From Deltaproteobacteria bacterium (GTDB taxonomy: Bacteria; Desulfobacterota; Dissulfuribacteria; Dissulfuribacterales; QOAL01), in assembly GCA_026992735.1 (NCBI GenBank), contig JALWYO010000125.1, positions 1 through 34,468 of the forward strand: a stretch of DNA of 34,468 nt, written 5' to 3'. Shown here piece after piece: positions 24,971-32,801 of the stretch (the first letter of the stretch is position 1; every line of letters begins with the position of its first letter). The notes below the pieces were generated by a model. That model made no database searches, was not told the DNA's origin, and saw nothing but the letters and a program-made list of their open reading frames with translations. The translations under genes were made by a program, and so were the position numbers.

Positions 24971-26449
24971 ATGCTTAAAAAATTATGGTTTTTTATGATT
25001 TTTTCCTGTTTTTTTGTATCAGTCGCTTGCGCAGACAGCCCCTACGATGGCTGGTGGTTTGACAGTGCGAGGTCAGGTACAGGCACCTCTGTTGAAGTCC
25101 AGGGGAATACTCTTTTTTCAGCAACATATACATACTTAGACGGAGTGCCGATCTGGTACACCTCGGTTTGTGAATACGATGCCGGTACCAGAGCGTATGT
25201 CGGCAAGATACAGTTATGGACCAATGGAGCAGATTCAATGCTGCCAGCCAACCCTGTTTCAATCGAAGCCGGCAGTACATCCATAAAATTTATAACAACA
25301 AATCAGGCCGAGCTGACCATTGACTTTACGGTTTTGGGCGCTACTGAGACAACGTCTGTGGACCTTGTTAAATTCATGCCGGTTGTTTCCCCGGGACTTC
25401 CTGATAACCGGGTTCTTGGTTGGTGGTACGACACTTCTTACAACGGGATGGGTTTTTTCCTTGAGGCGTATGGAGATACCCTTTTCGGCGCCTGGTATCT
25501 GTACCCTGAGAACGGAAATTCCACGGATTATGGTACCTGGCTGACATTTACCGGGCAATTCCAGGGCAATTCCAAGACATTTTCCGCTCCTCTCCTGAAA
25601 TGGACCGGGGGAACGGGATGGGAAGGTGCTGTTTATTCTTCTCCAACGTCTGAAGAGACCAATTCAACAATCTCATTCAGCCTTGAGGATGATGGCACGT
25701 TAAGCACGGTTGTTTCCCAGGCAGGGAGTCCTGCTTCTGCACAGGCTGCTGTTTCACATGATACGGCCATAAAATCCGGGTGTTCTGCCAGTTCTGATGG
25801 AGATCCGTATATTTATCCCTGGGTTGAAACACGTAATATCCTTGTGACCTTTCTTTCTGACAGGGAGATCGAGATTACCGGAGAAGTCCAGTTTTTTAAT
25901 CTTTTCAGTGAAGCACTCTGCAATAACAAGAACGATGTTGATTGGGCAGAAGGGGACATCATATTTGAATACACTGTTGATGATGGCAAGTTTAATGACT
26001 TCTGGCTTGAGCGTCAATGTTCTTATAGCGATGGGCCTAATGATTATCTTTACTCGGATGGTAAATTTTATAATCAACCCCAGCCAATTCCTCACCCTTC
26101 GAACTATTATTTGTATCCTGTAACCGATGTCAATCGTGGTGCCTGGTTTCTTGAAGAGCCTTCTTATAACTTTGATGATTCCGGCCACTGTCAGGACCAG
26201 TATGATCCTGGAGACAACGGGAGAGTTTTTACCTTTACGAAACGTTTTTCAATTCCCGATGCATATCCCACGCCCAATGCACAGTACCGGGTTACAATTC
26301 TTTTAGACTGGGGGGTTAATGACCGGCACGGACATGGATGTGAGTATTATTTCCGGGCTATCTGTGATCCGCAACCAGTGCCCGGCTCTACGGAAGGGCC
26401 TGGAATGAAATTGAACTTGAAACTTCAACGATTCCGGTTTGGTAAGTGA
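24971..26449 (+). CDS. Exported protein with two GWWxD-type beta repeats, function unknown
   Basis: The 492-residue product starts with a clear signal peptide (Lys-Lys, then a hydrophobic Phe-rich core), with likely cleavage after Ala-Cys-Ala at residue 21. A lipoprotein site at Cys20 is less likely because Ser occupies -3. Two copies of a beta motif are visible: Gly-Trp-Trp-Phe-Asp near residue 27 and Gly-Trp-Trp-Tyr-Asp near 150, each followed by a Ser/Asn-Gly-x-Gly turn, Leu-Phe and a Trp-Tyr/Trp-Leu strand. This is a pattern known from exported proteobacterial proteins of unknown role. Residues ~270-480 are Cys-, Asp- and Tyr-rich and not recognised. It follows the PAAR-like gene where effector/immunity genes often sit, but Sec export argues against its being cytosolic T6SS cargo. 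A periplasmic or surface role, possibly immunity, is conceivable. Confidence 0.75.
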   Translation: MLKKLWFFMIFSCFFVSVACADSPYDGWWFDSARSGTGTSVEVQGNTLFSATYTYLDGVPIWYTSVCEYDAGTRAYVGKIQLWTNGADSMLPANPVSIEAGSTSIKFITTNQAELTIDFTVLGATETTSVDLVKFMPVVSPGLPDNRVLGWWYDTSYNGMGFFLEAYGDTLFGAWYLYPENGNSTDYGTWLTFTGQFQGNSKTFSAPLLKWTGGTGWEGAVYSSPTSEETNSTISFSLEDDGTLSTVVSQAGSPASAQAAVSHDTAIKSGCSASSDGDPYIYPWVETRNILVTFLSDREIEITGEVQFFNLFSEALCNNKNDVDWAEGDIIFEYTVDDGKFNDFWLERQCSYSDGPNDYLYSDGKFYNQPQPIPHPSNYYLYPVTDVNRGAWFLEEPSYNFDDSGHCQDQYDPGDNGRVFTFTKRFSIPDAYPTPNAQYRVTILLDWGVNDRHGHGCEYYFRAICDPQPVPGSTEGPGMKLNLKLQRFRFGK

Positions 26450-26540
26450 TCTGATTTTCGCAGACCCCCCAGCCATCATTTGCTTGTCGCATGTTGGACA
26501 GAAATTGTATTAGGTCAATCAAATAAGAGGAGAAAATTTC

Positions 26541-27149
26541 ATGCCAGACAGATTGTATTTGCCAATCATCCCGATATTCGCCATCCTGGTTTTGGCCCTC
26601 TCAGCCTGTTCATCTTCTGAAAACGAGAAGCCTTCTCCAACGTCAGAAAACAAGGCAGTTACATCGTCATCAACTTCATCCAGGCCTTTCAATTCCTGCG
26701 ACCTGCTGGACAAGGCAGAGATAGAGCAGTTCTTTCCAGGCGTGACGGTCAAGATTACCCAGCAGGGGGACAAGGCCACGGAGGGAGTAGGCATGAGGAT
26801 CTGTTTTTACAACCTGTCTCCTAATGACATGAAATTTGTCCAGACGATCCTGTTCAGGACTGCCGACCTGACACCTGAGCTTATCAAGGCAGGCAGGACT
26901 GCCGGAAAAATATTTTCCCTTAACAAGAACTTTGTTGAAGATCGGCTTCCTGTCAAGGGTCTCGGCCAGGAGGCCTGGTATGGAGGAAGCGGTCTCAAGG
27001 CCGGGGCCGGGCTTCACGTGCTCGTTGACGAAAACACGGCTTTCGATGTGAACGTGGGGCTTGGAATGGGCAATGACGACCAGGCAGCCCATATCGAGAA
27101 GGAAAAGGCCATTGCACGCTTGATAATTGCCAAGCTGGCGAAGATGTAA
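26541..27149 (+). CDS. Putative DUF3558-like lipoprotein
   Basis: A 202-residue lipoprotein with a hydrophobic signal and lipobox Leu-Ser-Ala-Cys (Cys at residue 23); Ser at +2 predicts outer-membrane sorting. A Ser/Thr/Glu-rich linker (about 24-47) precedes a compact domain beginning Asn-Ser-Cys-Asp-Leu-Leu-Asp-Lys-Ala-Glu-Ile and ending in a helix. The Cys-Asp-Leu-Leu start and the paired later Cys are reminiscent of DUF3558-type lipoproteins; I rate that match as moderate. It is separated from the FHA-transglycosylase gene by only 12 bp, so the two are probably co-transcribed. AGAGGAGA lies eight bases before the ATG. It is not TssJ: that gene lies at the left edge. Confidence 0.8.
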   Translation: MPDRLYLPIIPIFAILVLALSACSSSENEKPSPTSENKAVTSSSTSSRPFNSCDLLDKAEIEQFFPGVTVKITQQGDKATEGVGMRICFYNLSPNDMKFVQTILFRTADLTPELIKAGRTAGKIFSLNKNFVEDRLPVKGLGQEAWYGGSGLKAGAGLHVLVDENTAFDVNVGLGMGNDDQAAHIEKEKAIARLIIAKLAKM

Positions 27150-27161
27150 AGAAGTCAAGGG

Positions 27162-28634
27162 ATGCCCCTGCATGTCAAGATACTGAGTGGCAACGCAGAA
27201 CCCGGGACTGCCGTATTCCAGCAGGATTTTACGCTTGGCAGGCACGGTAGCTGCGATATACGGTTTCAGGACAATGTGGTCAGCAGGTTCCATGCAGAGG
27301 TCTCCTTTGACGGCCAGTGGTGGTGGCTGAAGGACCTGCACAGCAGGAACGGGACGTTCCTGAACGGCCAGAAAATATCCCTTGAAAAGCTGCCTGACAG
27401 GTCTTCGGTGCAGCTTGGCCAGGGAGGGCCTGTCCTCGAGTTCCTGGTCCAGGATGAACGGCCTGCACGGGATGAAAATGAATCCGGGCCTGAGCCTGGA
27501 GAGCTGGAGTCAGAAACCCAGATAATAAGGCATTTCTTTGAAGGGGCAGACGGAGAGCAGGCTGGCGAAAAGACCCTGATGTTCCGCAGGGCCTTCAGGA
27601 AGGCCCACAAGAAGAAATCCAGGAAATACCTGGCGTTTATTGCTGTCAGCGTGCTTCTCCTTTCCGCAGCCGCAGGGGTAATCTACTACCAGAAGGACAG
27701 GATCAGCAGGCTCAGGGCCACTGCCATTGATATATTTTATTCCATGAAGGTCCTGGAGCTGCAGATTGCTCATCTTGAAGACCTCCTGGCCAGGGAAAAG
27801 GCCGCAGGGGCCAGGGTAGCAGCCCTCAGGGTCAAGAAAGACAAGTTTCACGAGCTGGAGCAGACCTACGAGAGGTTTGTTAAAGACCTTGGAGTGTACC
27901 AGGGCCTGCCTCCCCAGGACAGAGTGATACTTAAAGTGGCCAGGATATTCGGCGAGTGCGATGTGAATGTCCCCAAGGGGTTTTCCATGGAGGTCAAGAA
28001 GTACATAGACAAGTGGAGACGCACCGGCAGGCTCAAGAGGGCCATGGACAGGGCCATCAGGAAGGGATATGACCGGGTCGTCACAGAGATATTCAGCGAG
28101 TACGGGGTAACGCCCTACTTTCTTTTCCTTGGCCTGCAGGAAAGCGGTTTCAACGAAAAGGCCATCGGGCCGAAAACACGGTACGGCTATGCAAAGGGCG
28201 CATGGCAGTTCATTCCAATGACTGCCAAACAATACGGGCTCAAGCTCGGCCCCCTTTACAAGAAGAGGAAGTACGACCCGCTTGACCAGAGATTTAACTT
28301 CGTCCTGGCCACCAGGGCGGCTGCAAGATACATCCGGGACCTCTACAACACAGAGGCGCAGGCATCCGGCCTGCTGGTTATGGCAGCCTACAACTGGGGG
28401 CACAACAGGGTCAGGAAGATCATAAGGCGGATGCCGGAGGACCCTAGAAAGAGAAATTTCTGGCATCTCCTGCAATTTACCAGGATACCCAAGGAGACCT
28501 ACGATTACATATTTTATATCTTTTCCGCAGCCGTTGTGTGCGAGGACCCGGCCCTTTTCGGCTTTGACATGCAGTGCGGTTCCGTGCCGGGGATGGAAGG
28601 AGATGGCGTCAATGTCCAGGGCAGGGGAGTATGA
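27162..28634 (+). CDS. FHA domain-transmembrane-lytic transglycosylase fusion
   Basis: This 490-residue protein joins three parts. Residues ~20-95 are an FHA phosphothreonine-binding domain with Leu-Gly-Arg-His (25-27 region), Ser-Arg-Phe-His (41-44) and Ser-Arg-Asn-Gly-Thr (61-65). A single transmembrane helix is at about 156-175. Residues ~310-465 are an SLT/MltD-like lytic transglycosylase with the catalytic-type Leu-Gln-Glu-Ser (Glu327), Gly-Ala-Trp-Gln-Phe-Ile-Pro and Ala-Tyr-Asn-Trp-Gly. A helical spacer (about 180-300) separates membrane and enzyme. FHA would lie in the cytoplasm and the enzyme in the periplasm. Peptidoglycan cutting is needed to fit the TssJLM complex through the wall, so local recruitment through FHA is a reasonable inference. 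It overlaps the next gene by ATGA. Confidence 0.92.
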   Translation: MPLHVKILSGNAEPGTAVFQQDFTLGRHGSCDIRFQDNVVSRFHAEVSFDGQWWWLKDLHSRNGTFLNGQKISLEKLPDRSSVQLGQGGPVLEFLVQDERPARDENESGPEPGELESETQIIRHFFEGADGEQAGEKTLMFRRAFRKAHKKKSRKYLAFIAVSVLLLSAAAGVIYYQKDRISRLRATAIDIFYSMKVLELQIAHLEDLLAREKAAGARVAALRVKKDKFHELEQTYERFVKDLGVYQGLPPQDRVILKVARIFGECDVNVPKGFSMEVKKYIDKWRRTGRLKRAMDRAIRKGYDRVVTEIFSEYGVTPYFLFLGLQESGFNEKAIGPKTRYGYAKGAWQFIPMTAKQYGLKLGPLYKKRKYDPLDQRFNFVLATRAAARYIRDLYNTEAQASGLLVMAAYNWGHNRVRKIIRRMPEDPRKRNFWHLLQFTRIPKETYDYIFYIFSAAVVCEDPALFGFDMQCGSVPGMEGDGVNVQGRGV

Positions 28635-30322
28635 TACAGGCAAGGCTGTTTTTCAAGGATAATCCCGCAAGAGAGTTCCGGCTTTCAGGCCCCACTGTTC
28701 TCGTAGGGCGCTCCCCGGATTGCAATATCGTGATCCCTGATCCATACGTCTCCCGGAAACAGCTCCTGATCATCCTGTCTGAAAACGGGGCATCCCTGAA
28801 GAACGTGGGCAGTAACCCTGTGAAGCTGGGAGGGCGTGGTTTGCCGCCAGGGCAGTCGGCAGGCCTGAAAAATCGGGACGAGATAGAGGTTGGCAGGACC
28901 AGTCTGGTCTTTTCCATTGAAGGGCCGGCCAGTGCTGCCACCGCAGGGTCACCCAGGAAGGCCGATGTTGTCCAGGATGAAAAGACCGTCCTGCTGTCAA
29001 CCCCCGGCAAGGCCCGCGGCCCGGCCATCCTGGTGTCTCCCCCGTCTGGTGCGGACTGGACAGTTGAGCTTGACCACTCTCCCGTGACCATAGGCAGGGC
29101 AGGGGATGCTGACATAAGGCTTTCGGACAGAACGGTATCCAGGCACCACGCGGTAATAGAACGACGTGACGGCGGTTTTTACATAAAGGGAGTCAGCAAG
29201 GTAAACCCGGTGCTGATAAACGGCCGGAAGGCAGGAGAAGCAAGGCTCTATTCCGGGGACCAGATCAAGATAGGGGTCTTCTCCCTCTCGTTTTTATCCG
29301 ATGACCGCAGGGATTTGCGTCCCAGGCCAGGCTCCCATGGCGTTTCCACTGGCCGCCTTGTATTCTTATGGGTCCTTGCAGCCCTGCTTGTACTGGCAGC
29401 AGGTTCCTACCTCTTCTATTTCCAGGTTTACAGGCCCTGGACGATACGCAACAACCTGAAAGAGGCTGAACAGAGTATCCAGCTTGGAGACACTGGCAGG
29501 GCTGACAGGATTCTGGAAAAGATGCTCTCTGGCGAACTTCCCGGGGAATATTCTGCACGGGCCCGCAAGCTGCTTTCACAGTCCATTCTGGTTCAGGCGG
29601 AAAAATTATCCCGTGCTGGAGACCCTTCTGCCGCAGAAAGGCTCTTGATTTCTTTTCTAAAGCGATACGGGGCAGGTCCGGATACCCAGGTTGTATGGGA
29701 TAATCTTGACAGGTACAGGATAGAGGCTGCGAAAAAACTTGAGCATGACGGGAAACTCCTTGCAGCCATGAAGAAGTATTCCATGGTGGAAAAAGAAAGC
29801 CCCTACTATGACGACGCCCAGAAGCAGATCAGCCGGATCTGGCTGGCATACCAGAAGGAAAAGCTCAGGAAACAGACTGTCTACCAGCTCATGCAGGAGG
29901 CCGAGCAGGCATTCAGGGAAGGCCGCTACCTTGCTCCTGTGAACCATAATGCCTATGCCGCATACCAGGCCATCCTCTCCATAGATCCTTCAAATCAACT
30001 GGCCAGGAAGAGAATCCAGGAGATTCTGGATATCTTCAGGAAAAAGGGAGAAGAGGCGCTTTCACGCCGGGATTATCAGGAGGCCCTTGGATATTTCGAA
30101 CGCTACCTTCTTGTTAACCCTGATGATCAAGAAGTAAAGGAACAGGCGTCCCTATGCCGGGAACAACTCGCAGGAAGTAGCAAGACCTCGGAAACAAGGC
30201 AAAAGGAACGGGTAAGAAAGCTTTTAAAGGAATCAGGGGCAGAATCCTCCTGGATAATGAAGTACCTGTTCGAAGATGAAAAAAAGAAGGATGAAAAAAA
30301 CAAGACGGAAACACCGTGGTAA
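28631..30322 (+). CDS. Double-FHA, transmembrane, TPR-like protein
   Basis: The 563-residue product has two FHA domains in tandem. FHA1 is at about 22-95 (Val-Gly-Arg-Ser, Ser-Arg-Lys at 41-43; the usual His is replaced). FHA2 is at about 142-218 (Ile-Gly-Arg-Ala, a complete Ser-Arg-His-His at 170-173). A transmembrane helix at ~243-263 is followed by ~300 residues of helical repeats resembling TPRs in the periplasm. FHA1 lacks the classical SRxH and may not bind phosphothreonine well. A linker motif Glu-Lys-Thr-Val-Leu-Leu (Thr119) lies between the FHA domains. ATG at 28631 overlaps the upstream TGA (ATGA), so it is translationally coupled to the FHA-transglycosylase. A likely scaffold for a phospho-dependent envelope complex. 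Confidence 0.88.
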   Translation: MIQARLFFKDNPAREFRLSGPTVLVGRSPDCNIVIPDPYVSRKQLLIILSENGASLKNVGSNPVKLGGRGLPPGQSAGLKNRDEIEVGRTSLVFSIEGPASAATAGSPRKADVVQDEKTVLLSTPGKARGPAILVSPPSGADWTVELDHSPVTIGRAGDADIRLSDRTVSRHHAVIERRDGGFYIKGVSKVNPVLINGRKAGEARLYSGDQIKIGVFSLSFLSDDRRDLRPRPGSHGVSTGRLVFLWVLAALLVLAAGSYLFYFQVYRPWTIRNNLKEAEQSIQLGDTGRADRILEKMLSGELPGEYSARARKLLSQSILVQAEKLSRAGDPSAAERLLISFLKRYGAGPDTQVVWDNLDRYRIEAAKKLEHDGKLLAAMKKYSMVEKESPYYDDAQKQISRIWLAYQKEKLRKQTVYQLMQEAEQAFREGRYLAPVNHNAYAAYQAILSIDPSNQLARKRIQEILDIFRKKGEEALSRRDYQEALGYFERYLLVNPDDQEVKEQASLCREQLAGSSKTSETRQKERVRKLLKESGAESSWIMKYLFEDEKKKDEKNKTETPW

Positions 30323-31959
30323 CCCGCCTGATTAATTATTGCTATTTGTTCTTGTTTGTTCTTGCCTTTCTTGCGTCCTGTGCAAGGGAAAAGCCTGCTG
30401 AGCTTTTCCACGTATCTGGCAGTGAGCTGCCCAGAAGGGTTGCCATTATGCCGTTTTCCAATCACAGCCAGTCAGAGCAGGCTGGTCCCATCGTGCGGAA
30501 GATGTTCTATAATTTTTTCAGCTCTCTCAATTATGTTGACGTGGAGCCCAGTGAAGTTGACGATATCCTCAGGCAGGCAGGCATCTACGACGACATAGTA
30601 AAAGGCAGGGCAGTGGATATTCAACAGGCCTGTCAGGTTCTGGGTGCGGATGCCCTGATCTTTGGAGATGTTACCACCTTTGGAAAGATATACGCTGTGC
30701 TCTATTCAGAAGTGCGGGCTGGCATGAAGGCCAGGATGCTGGCCTGTCCGTCCGGCAATCCTGTCTGGTCATACGAGCATACTTCCCATATCGGCGAGGG
30801 CGGGATATCCATCAGCCCTCTTGGCCTGGCTTCTACTGCCGCAAAAGTGCTTCTTAACCTGCGCCAGACCATTGGAATGCGCGTGGTCTCTGATCTCTGC
30901 ATGCAGATGACCTCTACAATCCCCAATCCTCCGGGCATAACCAGGACGGGACCCAGGATCAAGGTGCTGGTGCATAACGGTGCTAACCGGCTCCTGGTCC
31001 CTGGTGACAGGTTGAAGGTAGTGATGGTAGGTGAACCCGGCATGTCCGCATCATGGGCCATATCTCCAGGCAGGGAAGGGCTAAGGATGGAGGAAAAGGA
31101 ACCCGGTGTCTATGTTGGTGTTTACCAGGTCCAGCAGGGGGACAGGATAATGTCCGGCCAGGTCATAGGCTATCTTCAAGGGCGGGATGGCGGCATGAGC
31201 AGGTGGCTGGATGTACTGGGGCCGGTTACCATGGCAATGCCTACAGTGTTGCCTGTCAGGGTTAAGGGCCAGCTCGTCCTTGACAGGCACGGCAGTCCCT
31301 ATGTCATACAGGACACTCTGGTGGTTGGCAGTGGAGACCGGCTTGTCATTGATCCTGGAGTGCAGGTCTGGGTCAAGGGGCTTGGCATAGTGGTCATGGG
31401 AAGCCTTTCGGTTACTGGCAGCCAGGCAGAACCTGTGCGTATCAAAGGCCAGGCAGATTCGATATGGAAGGGTATAATTATGGATTCCCCGCAAGGTGTT
31501 GCGAAGTTAAGGTATCTTGCTGTCAGCGGTGCCGAAAGGGGCATCGCAGCAAAAGATGCTGTAATATTACTGGACCATTGCATCCTCTCCGGAAATACCT
31601 GGGGAATTGTGATTGATGAATCCAATGCCACCATAACCGCCTCGGTCATCAGCCAGTCTGCCAAGACCGGCATAAGTCTCAGGAATGCAAAGGCAGTGAT
31701 AACGGGTTCTGCCATGGTGGAAAATGCTTCGGGTGGTGTCCTGGTCAAGGCATCTGAAGTGGAGATTCATCAAAGCGACATATTCAATAACGGAAAATGG
31801 AATCTCAAGGTGATGGACAGTGATTCCAGGGTGGATGCAAGGCAAAACTGGTGGGGCATTTCAGGGCCTGGCCTGAATGGCCTTGGCATAGAAGGGCCGG
31901 TTAAAGTGCAGCCTGTTCTCAAGGCGAGCAGCCGGTCTGCATTCAAGACAAGCAAATAG
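30316..31959 (+). CDS. GNA1162-like lipoprotein with C-terminal beta-helix
   Basis: A 547-residue lipoprotein with lipobox Leu-Ala-Ser-Cys (Cys22). Residues ~38-205 resemble the GNA1162/DUF799 lipoprotein fold: Arg-Arg-Val-Ala-Ile-Met-Pro-Phe, Tyr-Val-Asp-Val-Glu-Pro, Leu-Gly-Ala-Asp-Ala-Leu-Ile-Phe-Gly-Asp-Val. A middle beta region (about 210-320) follows. Residues ~325-530 look like a right-handed parallel beta-helix of the pectate-lyase type, with repeated short strands and an Asn-Trp-Trp-Gly near the end, as in other periplasmic copper/NosD-like repeats. It starts at GTG 30316, 7 bp inside the upstream gene. Ala at +2 predicts the outer membrane. It is probably the outer-membrane partner of the FHA membrane proteins; that is inference. 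Confidence 0.8.
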   Translation: MVTRLINYCYLFLFVLAFLASCAREKPAELFHVSGSELPRRVAIMPFSNHSQSEQAGPIVRKMFYNFFSSLNYVDVEPSEVDDILRQAGIYDDIVKGRAVDIQQACQVLGADALIFGDVTTFGKIYAVLYSEVRAGMKARMLACPSGNPVWSYEHTSHIGEGGISISPLGLASTAAKVLLNLRQTIGMRVVSDLCMQMTSTIPNPPGITRTGPRIKVLVHNGANRLLVPGDRLKVVMVGEPGMSASWAISPGREGLRMEEKEPGVYVGVYQVQQGDRIMSGQVIGYLQGRDGGMSRWLDVLGPVTMAMPTVLPVRVKGQLVLDRHGSPYVIQDTLVVGSGDRLVIDPGVQVWVKGLGIVVMGSLSVTGSQAEPVRIKGQADSIWKGIIMDSPQGVAKLRYLAVSGAERGIAAKDAVILLDHCILSGNTWGIVIDESNATITASVISQSAKTGISLRNAKAVITGSAMVENASGGVLVKASEVEIHQSDIFNNGKWNLKVMDSDSRVDARQNWWGISGPGLNGLGIEGPVKVQPVLKASSRSAFKTSK

Positions 31960-32018
31960 GCATAGCAAAGGCAAATATACCCGGGATGCCCGGCAGGCTG
32001 TGCCATGTGGGGGGCTAA

Positions 32019-32801
32019 ATGAAACAGGTATGGTTGACTTCACTTTCCAAGGATGAAAAGGAAGTGCAGCAGGTCATGAAAAGTTTAAAGGGTTATGGTC
32101 TCGGCGTGGATGGCCACTTCTGGGAAGATGACCTGGAAAAGATGGCCTGGATGGGGCCAAGGGATATGCTGCTCAGCAAGGATATTGCGGCCTGGCTGCT
32201 CTACATAAGGGGTGATGCCTTTATTAAAAAGGAAAGCGTGAGGTATGGCCTGTCTCTGCTGGCCATGACTGTTACAGCGGCCCGTGGGCTGGACTTCCCT
32301 ATACTGGCACTGCTTGACGGTGCAGAGCTGGATGCGGAATCACTTTCCACTCCTCTGGCGGGCATGGAACTCATGGATGTAAGTAACCCTGCCTCAATGG
32401 CAAAGATAGTTGCTGCCGTGCACAAAACACGCGGGAAGGGTGTGCAGGCTCCCGGATACCGTATAGATGTGTATGGGAATCCCCAGATAGGGCAGTGGTT
32501 TGAGACAGGGTCAGGTGATGGCGGCTGGAAAGGTGCAGTGTTTGGCGTGTCCGGAGGCAACATAGTATTTCAGGCAGTGGGTCCCAAGGGAAGGCTTCCT
32601 GAACGATCGGTGCTCCATTATCCAGTGCAGGGGATGGATATCGAGATGGGAGGCCAGAAATTCACTGCCTGGGGTGTTCAGAATGAACTTACGGAAGCTG
32701 ATTCCTATTTTGTAAAAGTAGAAGGCCAGCCCGATGCCATTATATTCGGCCCGTATCCCCATACAGACGAGGCAGAGGTCTATAAAATTAGGCTTAAATA
32801 G
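32019..32801 (+). CDS. Uncharacterised protein, possible TIR-like N-terminal domain
   Basis: This 260-residue protein has no signal peptide or membrane helix. Residues 1-110 follow a TIR-like layout: Gln-Val-Trp-Leu-Thr-Ser-Leu-Ser-Lys-Asp-Glu-Lys, a helix, Gly-Leu-Gly-Val-Asp, then Asp-Ile-Ala-Ala-Trp-Leu-Leu-Tyr-Ile, Lys-Lys-Glu-Ser and Phe-Pro-Ile-Leu-Ala-Leu-Leu-Asp. The resemblance is in pattern only. Residues ~145-260 are beta-rich with Gly-Gly turns and no known family. GGGGGGCT precedes the ATG. It is the last + strand gene, 59 bp after the lipoprotein, and its 3' end overlaps the convergent broken kinase gene by 8 bp. Base composition matches its neighbours. Candidates are a T6SS-linked effector, a signalling protein or an unrelated accessory. 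Confidence 0.6.
   Translation: MKQVWLTSLSKDEKEVQQVMKSLKGYGLGVDGHFWEDDLEKMAWMGPRDMLLSKDIAAWLLYIRGDAFIKKESVRYGLSLLAMTVTAARGLDFPILALLDGAELDAESLSTPLAGMELMDVSNPASMAKIVAAVHKTRGKGVQAPGYRIDVYGNPQIGQWFETGSGDGGWKGAVFGVSGGNIVFQAVGPKGRLPERSVLHYPVQGMDIEMGGQKFTAWGVQNELTEADSYFVKVEGQPDAIIFGPYPHTDEAEVYKIRLK

Noticed and set aside
26541-27149. Small lipoprotein as TssJ
   Set aside because: Its Cys-Asp-Leu-Leu domain and length do not follow the TssJ beta-sandwich pattern, and tssJ is found elsewhere.
30316-31959. GNA1162-like lipoprotein as the missing TssJ
   Set aside because: A TssJ C-terminal fragment is visible directly upstream of tssK, and this protein is far longer with a beta-helix unlike TssJ.
31960-32018. 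Terminator after the beta-helix lipoprotein gene (CCGGG/CCCGG)
   Set aside because: A five-pair stem with a three-base loop and no T run is too weak, and the next gene follows closely.
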